Positions 54,566-61,528 of a stretch of DNA of 64,000 nucleotides are shown here, in pieces (within the stretch, counting starts at the first letter, position 1; each line of letters starts with the position of its first letter). The stretch comes from G963678445 sp963678445. Its GTDB lineage: Bacteria > Hydrogenedentota > Hydrogenedentia > Hydrogenedentales > G963678445. The translations under genes and the position numbers were made by a program. The notes under the pieces are model-generated. The model did not search any database. It was given only the letters and a program-made list of their open reading frames with translations, and was not told the DNA's origin. The stretch is taken from the NCBI GenBank assembly GCA_963678445.1, contig OY782877.1, positions 4,030,001-4,094,000 on the forward strand, written 5' to 3'.

Positions 54566-55300
54566 TTACCTTGTCGCGGTCTTTTTCAGTACGATCATGC
54601 GAAACCAGAGTGCGGATAATTGGCGTGCGACGCGTGCTATACGCGGGAAATTGAAGAATTGTGATTTACCATGGGCGCGTTGGTAGTGATGTACAGGGGT
54701 TTCCACCACACGGAAACCGGCGCGTTGGATTTTGGTCATCATTTCACAACAGATGACGCCGCTGTCGCTTTCCAATTGAACGGTATCGAATACACTGCGT
54801 CGAATCAGACGGAAATCGCAGTCCACGTCTCGTAGTTTCAGTGCAAACAGGCACTTGACCAGGTAGTGATATACACGACCGATTACGATACGGTGCAAGG
54901 GGTCGTGGCGTGTAATCTTGTATCCCTGCACCACATCAACCTTATCTGTCGCATATAGCAACAAGTTTTCCAGTTCCCTTACATCATATTGTGCATCGCC
55001 GTCTGTATAGAAAATCCACTCCCGGCTGGCGGCTTTAAAGCCGCTACGTAGTGCACCGCCATAGCCCCGGTTTTTTTCGTGGCGCACAGTGTGTACTTGC
55101 GGGTATGTCGCCTCTATTTCATCCAGCAACGCAAGGGTATGTGCATCGCTACCATCATCGACCAAAGTAATTTCGTAGTCTAGTTCCAGTTTTTCCGCTG
55201 TCTGTACCGTCAGCATCACCATGCTGCCCATGGTGCCCCAGTCGTTGTAACAGGGATAAAAAATCGATACGGATTTTTTCGTCATAACTGTTTCCATCAT
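54566..55300 (-). CDS. Glycosyltransferase family 2 (dolichol-phosphate-mannose-synthase-like)
   Basis: About 244 residues from ATG 55300, which overlaps the upstream stop codon as ATGA; ATG 55297 and 55285 are alternatives, the last giving the usual N-terminus. The GT-A pattern is SIFYPCYNDWGTMGSM, TLVDDGSDAHTL, NRGYGGALRSGFKAA and the DxD-like YTDGDAQYD. It resembles polyprenyl-phosphate sugar synthases. No strong membrane segment follows except weakly near residues 140-160. It would transfer a sugar to a polyprenyl phosphate, supplying the polytopic GT39-like enzyme encoded directly upstream. Confidence 0.88.
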   Translation of the reverse strand: MMETVMTKKSVSIFYPCYNDWGTMGSMVMLTVQTAEKLELDYEITLVDDGSDAHTLALLDEIEATYPQVHTVRHEKNRGYGGALRSGFKAASREWIFYTDGDAQYDVRELENLLLYATDKVDVVQGYKITRHDPLHRIVIGRVYHYLVKCLFALKLRDVDCDFRLIRRSVFDTVQLESDSGVICCEMMTKIQRAGFRVVETPVHHYQRAHGKSQFFNFPRIARVARQLSALWFRMIVLKKTATR

Positions 55301-57021
55301 TTCGGCGAAAAGGAAAGACGCCTGAAAATCCAATAGCGTCCCACCTGTGTTCTATGCATGCCTGCCGGTATGGCGGCCTCTGTATTTACCGTATCGCGAT
55401 GTGCGATCACAACGGGATAACGTGCAGTCAAATCTTCAAGGTTATCCCCTACCACAATAGAGCGATCCGCGAGTAAAAGCAATGTAGGGCGCATTGGAAA
55501 AAAGGTCGTCGCTACTGCGGTTTCCTGGGGTAGGGCGCGTACCATCTCAGCGACTTGAAAGTCGTCGACCATTTCCTGATTGGTGTAAATCTCGCGTATT
55601 TGCCCTGAGCCAAAGTAGGCAAAGGGAAGCAGGAGCAGCAGGCATCCAAGGAACACAGCATAGCGTTGTACGGTATGCCTGCGTTGTTTTCCCCATTGTA
55701 GCCCTTGTACAAGGACGGGGGCGATGAACAAGCCCCCGATGTAGTAGGAAAACCAGAGGTAGCGGGGGAGTTGTCCCGGGGTGAAAAAGAGCCACCAGTA
55801 TGCGTAAAAAACAGCGACCAGGTACAGGACCAGGCAGGGCGGGTCGTAGGTATGCCGAAGGAGGAGCCAGGCGCCATAGGTCATGCCGATGACCAGCATG
55901 ATATGCATCCAGGGCGCTGCGCCTACGGAACGCATGAAGTTGGCGAAGAAGGGACGCAGGCCGAAGAGCAGGTAGTGTTGGTACAGCCCGATGGTTCCCT
56001 GTGCCTGTTCTGTAATCTCTCCCTGATTTATTCGTTGGTATCCCCACCAAAGTAGAAAAATTATCATAGCCCCTGCTGCGAGGGGGAGGGTATGCCGCAG
56101 TCGGATGTATTTATGGGTGAAGCGATCGTAGAGCCAGACCCCTGCAAAGGCGAAAAGAGACAAGGCCAGGATAGTTTTTGAAAGAACAGCGCATCCCAGA
56201 GCAAGTCCTGCCAGAAGTGCAAAGGGGATGCTGTTTTTATCCTGCAATGCACGTCGCCACAGGACGAGGCCGAGGATGAAATAAAACAAAGCGGGCACTT
56301 CCCCGTACAAGGTGCGGGCTAAATAAAAAGAGGAAAAGCCCAAGGTGGCCATGAAAACACCCAATAATGCCGCTGTGCTTCCGTATAGGGGGCGCAGTAG
56401 AAAAAACGAAACAATACACAACAACAAATAAAAGCCGCTAATCATTCTTCGGGCAGGGACAATGCCAAATCCTGTCTTTCCCAGTGCCATGGCAATCGGC
56501 ATCAACACCGGCGCTCCTACCGAGTCATAAGGATCAAAACGCCGAAAACCTACCGCAGGTCCGCCAGAAGCGTATATATGCTGCTCCGCCAGATTCTTCG
56601 TCACCGTGAGATGGTGCACCTCATCCGGTGCAGCCCAGGGGTAGACCGATGCATTCGAAAACAGGATAACGCCGATAAGGAATAACATTGATATACCGAG
56701 GAACCATTGTCCCAAGGTCGTTTTTACTTCAGAAGCAGACCGTGGGGGAGAGGAGGAAGAAAAATTCCGTCCGCGTATTTCCCTATACAGTAACCCCGTG
56801 CAAATCAGCGTGAATATGCCAAACAGGATAGCTCGCGGCCACAAGGCTATTGCTTGTAGTTGGGGACGCATTATCGGATTCGTGTGGCGTATGACGAGCA
56901 GGAAAGCTGTAGCGGACAAGGTAAACGCTGTACATACCCAAATAGACAGTAGCACGATACGTTTGCCCACCACTGTCCACGGGACATCAGGGGCGATTTC
57001 TTCATGCACATCCATGTCCAT
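55297..57021 (-). CDS. GT39-like polytopic glycosyltransferase
   Basis: 574 residues; AGGAG lies six bases before the ATG. About twelve membrane helices from residue 20 to 490. The first large loop, SVYPWAAPDEVHHLTVTKNLAE, carries the Asp-Glu pair of GT-C enzymes that use polyprenyl-phosphate sugars. RTLYGEVPALFYFILGLVLW follows in the second loop. The C-terminal tail faces outside. Its stop overlaps the GT2 start, so lipid-linked sugar synthesis and transfer are translated together. Acceptor may be lipid A, a glycan or a protein. First gene of the three-gene operon. Confidence 0.82.
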   Translation of the reverse strand: MDMDVHEEIAPDVPWTVVGKRIVLLSIWVCTAFTLSATAFLLVIRHTNPIMRPQLQAIALWPRAILFGIFTLICTGLLYREIRGRNFSSSSPPRSASEVKTTLGQWFLGISMLFLIGVILFSNASVYPWAAPDEVHHLTVTKNLAEQHIYASGGPAVGFRRFDPYDSVGAPVLMPIAMALGKTGFGIVPARRMISGFYLLLCIVSFFLLRPLYGSTAALLGVFMATLGFSSFYLARTLYGEVPALFYFILGLVLWRRALQDKNSIPFALLAGLALGCAVLSKTILALSLFAFAGVWLYDRFTHKYIRLRHTLPLAAGAMIIFLLWWGYQRINQGEITEQAQGTIGLYQHYLLFGLRPFFANFMRSVGAAPWMHIMLVIGMTYGAWLLLRHTYDPPCLVLYLVAVFYAYWWLFFTPGQLPRYLWFSYYIGGLFIAPVLVQGLQWGKQRRHTVQRYAVFLGCLLLLLPFAYFGSGQIREIYTNQEMVDDFQVAEMVRALPQETAVATTFFPMRPTLLLLADRSIVVGDNLEDLTARYPVVIAHRDTVNTEAAIPAGMHRTQVGRYWIFRRLSFSPK

Positions 57022-57421
57022 GCTTGCTCCTACAGGCCGCCTTAGAACGGCATGCCAAAAACCAAAAGAAACGAAGTCTTTGTTGTGTTCAGGGGGAGAC
57101 CAGCAATTCCGGTCGTGCTCCCTGGAGCACAGGTTAGTGACCGTGATGCAAAAATTATGTTATATGAACAAAAAATTTCACTTTAGGTTACAGATATTAA
57201 GTATACGGCGTTTTAACAAAGCGTTCCAACCTTAAGTATATGAAAAAAGATACTACGGCAGGTAATGGACCGTTTTAGGAGGGGCATGTTCTCCCGGCTA
57301 TCCGTCAAAGAGAATTTGCGATGCCTCCCCATGGTTCTTACAATAACACCCCAAAGGGAAAACAGGTTGTGCATAATAAACATGAAACTGTACCTTAATT
57401 GACAACGAGGGGAGACGCGGC
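57022..57421. other. Divergent intergenic region containing repeat copy K
   Basis: 400 bases between the minus-strand GT39-like gene and the plus-strand Gfo/Idh gene. Apart from repeat copy K (57061-57133) it is AT-rich and has no supported gene. A weak promoter-like pair, TTGTGC and TACCTT, lies about 50 bases before the Gfo/Idh start. Confidence 0.5.
57061..57133 (+). repeat. Dispersed structured repeat, copy K (diverged)
   Basis: AAACGAAGTCTTTGTTGTG and TTCAGGG align with the 5' and core parts of the family (AAACGAAATTTTTGTTGTGG-TCAGGG). The 3' hairpin is GTGCTC-CCTG-GAGCAC, with a compensatory C-G for G-C change relative to GTGGTC-GCTG-GACCAC of copies C and D. Plus orientation, as for the downstream Gfo/Idh gene. 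Confidence 0.6.
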
Positions 57422-58450
57422 ATGGAAAAGTATGGTGTTGGTATTATCGGAACGGGTTGGGTGGCGGGGGAGCATCTTCGGGCATTCAAAAGCAATCCGT
57501 ATGCGGAAATAGTGGCCTTGTGCGGGCGTAATGAAGGACGCGCCAAAGCGTGTGCGGTAGAGCAGGGGGTGCATTGTACTATCTATACCGACTATGCGGA
57601 GATGTTGGCGCGAGATGATATCCACATTATCGCCATCGCCACCCCGCCGCATTGCCATTGCGAGCAAGCGCTTGCCGCAGTAGAGGCAGGAAAGCACCTT
57701 TTACTCGAAAAGGCTATGTCAACCTCGTTGGAGGAGGCGCGCCGTATTCGTGACGCCGTGCAACAGGCCGGAGTCAAGTCCGTCGTGAGCTTTGTGCTGC
57801 GTTGGAATCCATTGTTTGATATTATCCGTACGCAACTTAAGGACGACGCCATCGGGCGTGTGTTCTATGGCGAGGTAGATTACTTCCACGGCATTGGCCC
57901 CTGGTACGCCCAGTACGGCTGGAATATTAAAAAGGATGTTGGCGTCAGTTCGTTGTTATCCGCAGGCTGCCATGCCGTCGATGCTCTGCGTTGGTTCATG
58001 GGTGGCGAAGTGGTGGAAGTGTGCCAGTATGCCACGTCAGGCGGAGGACAAGACTTTTCAGATTATGAATACGATCCTACATCATGTACAATACTGAAAT
58101 TCGCAGATGGCCGCATAGGTAAAGTGGCTTCCTGTATTGAATGTGTACAGCCTTATGTCTTTGACATTAACTTGGTAGGAACACAGGGCTCTATCCGTAA
58201 TAATCGGCTATATTCCCGCAACAAATTTCCCGGGCAAAGCTCATGGGTAGAGATTCCAACGATTCTGCCCGATAGCGGCGATGTGAGCCACCACCCCTTT
58301 ACAGACGAAGCCGCCCATTTAATCGATTGTATCCGTTTTGACCAGGAATCGCATGTAAATGTAGCCGATGCATTTAAAACACATGAAATTTGTTTTGCCG
58401 CTGACCTCTCGGCATGTGAAAATGCACCGATTGTGCTTTCGGATCTATAA
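57422..58450 (+). CDS. Cytoplasmic Gfo/Idh/MocA oxidoreductase
   Basis: 342 residues; GAGGGGAG precedes the ATG. Unlike the homologue at 48945 it has no export signal. It starts with the NAD(P) motif YGVGIIGTGWVAGEHLRAF, has IIAIATPPHCHCEQAL and the KHLLLEKAMS segment (EKP-like, here EKA), and a C-terminal alpha/beta domain with SSLLSAGCHAVDALRWFMGG. It probably oxidises a sugar or cyclitol with NAD(P). It is followed, after a structured 140-base leader, by a sugar ABC permease gene, so it may serve import and catabolism of the same compound. Confidence 0.9.
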   Translation: MEKYGVGIIGTGWVAGEHLRAFKSNPYAEIVALCGRNEGRAKACAVEQGVHCTIYTDYAEMLARDDIHIIAIATPPHCHCEQALAAVEAGKHLLLEKAMSTSLEEARRIRDAVQQAGVKSVVSFVLRWNPLFDIIRTQLKDDAIGRVFYGEVDYFHGIGPWYAQYGWNIKKDVGVSSLLSAGCHAVDALRWFMGGEVVEVCQYATSGGGQDFSDYEYDPTSCTILKFADGRIGKVASCIECVQPYVFDINLVGTQGSIRNNRLYSRNKFPGQSSWVEIPTILPDSGDVSHHPFTDEAAHLIDCIRFDQESHVNVADAFKTHEICFAADLSACENAPIVLSDL

Positions 58451-58475
58451 TCCCAATGCATTTGTGTACTCATCG

Positions 58476-58530
58476 TGGACTTTGAACATTCGTAACTGTC
58501 GTCCAAAGAAGTCCATAAAAGACGGCAGTT
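58476..58530 (+). promoter_or_regulatory. Possible pseudoknot or switching leader before the ABC permease
   Basis: Two interleaved pairings: TGGACTT (58476-58482) with AAGTCCA (58509-58515), and AACTGTCGTC (58494-58503) with GACGGCAGTT (58521-58530, one G-U). Their order (a, b, a', b') fits an H-type pseudoknot or two mutually exclusive hairpins. It lies in the 140-base gap between the Gfo/Idh and permease genes, ending 60 bases before the permease start. Confidence 0.5.
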
Positions 58531-58590
58531 GAGATGTTCAGGGACGTTAATGCCTACATACCCGTGGCGCTGCCATTCAGGAATGAATTG

Positions 58591-59544
58591 ATGAAACGTT
58601 TTATTGCCAAACATTCTCCCCTTTTCCTCCTCCTCGGTTTGTGTGTATTACTGGCGCTTCTTTCAGAAGAGTTTAGAAGTATGCAAAATCTACGGAGCGT
58701 CGTATACCGCAACGCCGCCATCGGCATTATCGCGGTGGGCGAACTGCTGGTCGTGCTGACCGCCGGCATCGATCTTTCCGTAGGCAGCGTAGCCGCCCTT
58801 TCCGCCGTATTGGGTTGCCTGAGCATGAAAACCTTCGAAGCCCAAGGCATTCCCTGTCCGGTTACCTTAGGCGTAGGAATCGGCATGCTGGTCGGATTGC
58901 TCTGTGGAACAATCAACGGCATTCTGACCACCAAAGGACGCATTCCTCCCTTTATTGTTACGCTGGGCATGATGATGGCTGCGCGCGGTCTCACCATGAT
59001 TTTTTCCGGCGCGCAATCTATTTACGGGTTTCCCGCCTCCTTTGCCGGTTTAGGCGGCACCACCCACTGGTGGATTCCGGTGGTGATTACGGTTTCGATT
59101 ACCGGTTGTTTTGCCATCATACTCAACCATACCCGCTTTGGACGTGCGCTCTATGCCACCGGTGGCAACCTGCAAGCGGCACGTTTATCAGGTATCAATG
59201 TGGACCGCGTTCGCACCCTCGCCTTTGCCCTTTGCGGGTTACTATCCGGTTTTGCAGGCGTTATGCTTGCCTCCCGCACCAGCGTCGCTATGCCCAATGC
59301 CGCCGAAATCTACGAACTATACGCCATTGCCGCCTGCGTGATCGGTGGGGCCAGCCTGATGGGGGGAGAAGGAGGTGCATTGGGCTGTCTGGCCGGTGCC
59401 TTGATCATGGCCGTATTGCGCAACTATTGCAATCTCGAAGACATCAATCCTCACTGGCAGCAAGTACTCGTTGGTTCATTGCTAATCCTGCTGATTTTTT
59501 ACGACAACTACCGGAAACGCAAGGCAGGATTACTTGTCGAATAG
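58591..59544 (+). CDS. Sugar ABC transporter permease (RbsC family)
   Basis: 317 residues from ATG 58591; an upstream in-frame ATG (58534) would add an implausible hydrophilic extension. About nine membrane helices. Characteristic RbsC segments: NLRSVVYRNAAIGIIAVGEL, LTAGIDLSVGSVAALSAVLG, GRIPPFIVTLGMMMAARGL and AACVIGGASLMGGEGGALG, the last being the EAA-like loop that contacts the ATPase. No ATPase or binding-protein gene is present in the window, so these are either elsewhere or the permease is orphan. It imports a pentose, hexose or related sugar. Confidence 0.92.
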   Translation: MKRFIAKHSPLFLLLGLCVLLALLSEEFRSMQNLRSVVYRNAAIGIIAVGELLVVLTAGIDLSVGSVAALSAVLGCLSMKTFEAQGIPCPVTLGVGIGMLVGLLCGTINGILTTKGRIPPFIVTLGMMMAARGLTMIFSGAQSIYGFPASFAGLGGTTHWWIPVVITVSITGCFAIILNHTRFGRALYATGGNLQAARLSGINVDRVRTLAFALCGLLSGFAGVMLASRTSVAMPNAAEIYELYAIAACVIGGASLMGGEGGALGCLAGALIMAVLRNYCNLEDINPHWQQVLVGSLLILLIFYDNYRKRKAGLLVE

Positions 59545-59615
59545 TATTTTATACGCTCAATTCGAATTATTAACATTCAGATAATGCCATTTATTTTGAA
59601 CAATGCGTTTTTCTA

Positions 59616-59644
59616 TTGACACTTCCCTAGTTACGATGTAACGT
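59616..59644 (+). promoter_or_regulatory. Sigma70-type promoter upstream of the membrane acyltransferase
   Basis: TTGACA (59616-59621), 17-bp spacer, TAACGT (59639-59644). About 140 bases before the GTG start, so a leader is predicted. It contains a perfect 8-bp hairpin GGGACGTT (59716-59723) with AACGTCCC (59734-59741) ending 40 bases before the start codon. Confidence 0.55.
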
Positions 59645-59781
59645 TTTGCCAGAGAAAAGGTAAAGTGGGGAGGCGGCGGTGGTTTTGGTGTTATATTGGG
59701 GAGACATGAGTTGGCGGGACGTTACAGCATATAAACGTCCCTTACGGTACCTTTAAGTATTGCTATACCGGGAGGTTTATA

Positions 59782-61107
59782 GTGCAACGGCGCTTACTCT
59801 ATCTTGACGTGTTACGTGGTTTTTTTATCCTCTACTTAGTCTGGCTACACGCCTTCACCGCGATCGTATTTGGCAATGATCCCCAAACGGTTAACACAGT
59901 AAGTCCCTGGATATTTATTATCTTGGCCCCCTTGGCAATACTGGCGACATGGGCGCCGATCTTTGCCCTTATTTCAGGTACCGCGAACGCCTATATGATG
60001 TATTCTGCGGTTCGCTCAGCCGTGGAAACCGAGAAGCGCCAACAGGTCTTACGCCAACTCTTCTATCGCGGACTGGTTGTCAGCGGATTGCTCTATTTCT
60101 TTTCCTTGCTCAATATGGCGTTCATGCATCAGAGCATGGAGTTCAATGGCGCATTTAGGCACACCCTGCTCACCAGTACCTTATTAGCAGGGAAAATACA
60201 TCCCTTTTCCGCACAACTGCTATTTTATAACGACGCCCTGGCATTGATTGCCACCACGGGCCTGGTGAGCACGGTAGTTCTCTATGCCCTATGGTCCAAA
60301 GGCGGTTTTGTTTGGAAACGGCGCAATTACTGGGTGTTGACTGGATTGGCGCTAGGAATTTTTGCCCTCTCTCCGGTACTACACGGATGGTGGGACCAGT
60401 CATTCTACAGCGCTTTAGATCAGGGCCACTACCTCAAAGCAGGTATCTTGAAACTTTTTATAGGTCCCAACCAGAGTCCCTTTCCCAACGTGAGTTTTGG
60501 TCTTTTTGGGGTCCTTTTCGGTATCGCTTTGGCTCAAAAAGCGCCTGTGGCCCGCATTCGACGATTTGGCTATGGTTTTGCCGCCTTATTTCTGTTGACG
60601 GGTATCGTGCTGATTACACAACAAGGTGTTAAGGTTATAGAGCTTACCTCACACACATTTCCCATCAAGCTACACTGCATCAACATGGCGCTAATGCTGA
60701 CCGTGTGCACCATACTCATCACCCGTTTTGAGTATGCCTCGCCAGAAAAACGTAGGCGCTTCGCACTCTGGACCGTACCCCTACGGCGAGTGGGGATGGC
60801 CGCCCTGACCGTCTTTTTACTGGAAGGAACCGTGTCTGTATTAATCAGCAAGATTTACCTTGTCTTCTGGAATACCCCCGACTCCTTTCCCCGCAATCCC
60901 GTGGCGATTGGCGGCTTTATCCTCTGTCTGTTCCTGTTTTGGCACCTGGCGCTACGCCTATGGGAGCGTTACGACTTCAAATACAGCTTCGAATGGCTTG
61001 TCGTTCATTGTGTAGCCCGTGTGCGAGGCCGCCGTTCCAGCCGTCTAAACGCTGAAGTCGTACTATACGGTGAAACACACTCTCCGGAAAGCGCAGATGC
61101 AGCCTGA
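59782..61107 (+). CDS. Polytopic acyltransferase-like membrane protein (DUF1624/HGSNAT-like)
   Basis: 441 residues from GTG 59782, with GGGAGG six bases upstream. About eleven membrane helices. The N-terminus RLLYLDVLRGFFILYLVWLHAF has the LDxLRGxxI motif with a following His shared by membrane acyltransferases of the OafA/HGSNAT clan. Residue His22 region and the intramembrane HGWWDQ segment are candidate functional sites. It may acylate a sugar or other envelope component at the membrane. No neighbouring glycan genes. It is followed by a strong terminator and the tandem repeat pair. Confidence 0.72.
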   Translation: MQRRLLYLDVLRGFFILYLVWLHAFTAIVFGNDPQTVNTVSPWIFIILAPLAILATWAPIFALISGTANAYMMYSAVRSAVETEKRQQVLRQLFYRGLVVSGLLYFFSLLNMAFMHQSMEFNGAFRHTLLTSTLLAGKIHPFSAQLLFYNDALALIATTGLVSTVVLYALWSKGGFVWKRRNYWVLTGLALGIFALSPVLHGWWDQSFYSALDQGHYLKAGILKLFIGPNQSPFPNVSFGLFGVLFGIALAQKAPVARIRRFGYGFAALFLLTGIVLITQQGVKVIELTSHTFPIKLHCINMALMLTVCTILITRFEYASPEKRRRFALWTVPLRRVGMAALTVFLLEGTVSVLISKIYLVFWNTPDSFPRNPVAIGGFILCLFLFWHLALRLWERYDFKYSFEWLVVHCVARVRGRRSSRLNAEVVLYGETHSPESADAA

Positions 61108-61155
61108 TAGTCGGGTATTTATTGAATTAAATAGCGATTTGAGGTTTTTGGGGTG

Positions 61156-61184
61156 TTGACAAAGGGTAAAAAATGCTCTAGAAT
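61156..61184 (+). promoter_or_regulatory. Sigma70-type promoter whose -10 lies in the terminator stem
   Basis: TTGACA (61156-61161), 17-bp spacer, TAGAAT (61179-61184), one of the best consensus matches in the window. The -10 lies within the left arm of the 16-bp inverted repeat described next, so it would be masked or regulated when that repeat is bound or extruded. Confidence 0.55.
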
Positions 61185-61209
61185 GCATTTTGTATTCTAG
61201 AGCATTTTT
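61169..61209. terminator. Perfect 16-bp inverted repeat, bidirectional terminator or operator
   Basis: AAAAATGCTCTAGAAT (61169-61184) with ATTCTAGAGCATTTTT (61194-61209), loop of nine. The A and T tracts at the ends make it a textbook bidirectional terminator for the acyltransferase transcript. Because a strong promoter overlaps it, an operator function is also possible. Confidence 0.75.
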
Positions 61210-61307
61210 AATGACTGCCATCTGAAAAGATGTCATAAGAAACGGAAAATTTGTTTCGGTCAGGGATGGTAAGGACCATACCTCTTGCTTGTGGTCGCTG
61301 GACCACC
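61207..61307 (+). repeat. Dispersed structured repeat, copy C (first of a tandem pair, short subtype)
   Basis: TTTAATGACTGCCATCTGAA, AGATGTCATAAGAAACGGAA, core TTCGGTCAGGGATGGTAAGG, CCATACCTCTTGCTT, terminal hairpin GTGGTC-GCTG-GACCAC. Copy D begins directly afterwards with a period of 101 bases. Sense to the surface protein gene at 61529. Confidence 0.93.
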
Positions 61308-61407
61308 TTTAATGACTGCCATCTGAAAAGATGTCATAAGAAACGGAAAATTTGTTTCGGTCAGGGATGGTAAGGACCATACCTCTTGCTTGTGGTCGCT
61401 GGACCAC
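61308..61407 (+). repeat. Dispersed structured repeat, copy D (second of the tandem pair)
   Basis: Essentially identical to copy C over its whole length, with a single base missing at the 3' end. The near-identity shows a recent tandem duplication. It ends about 120 bases before the surface protein start codon. Confidence 0.93.
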
Positions 61408-61528
61408 TTTAAATGGGGATAACTCAGCACGTTTTCGTACCAAACACCGCGGAAGACCTTAATTCAGTAAAAAGGGTGAGGGGGTGTAGGTTTAACAAAG
61501 CTGAGTGTCGACGCATGGAGGGTATTTC

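Noticed and set aside
61207..61407. Tandem repeats as a CRISPR array
   Set aside because: Only two units of 101 bp, without spacers; copies occur singly elsewhere. No cas genes.
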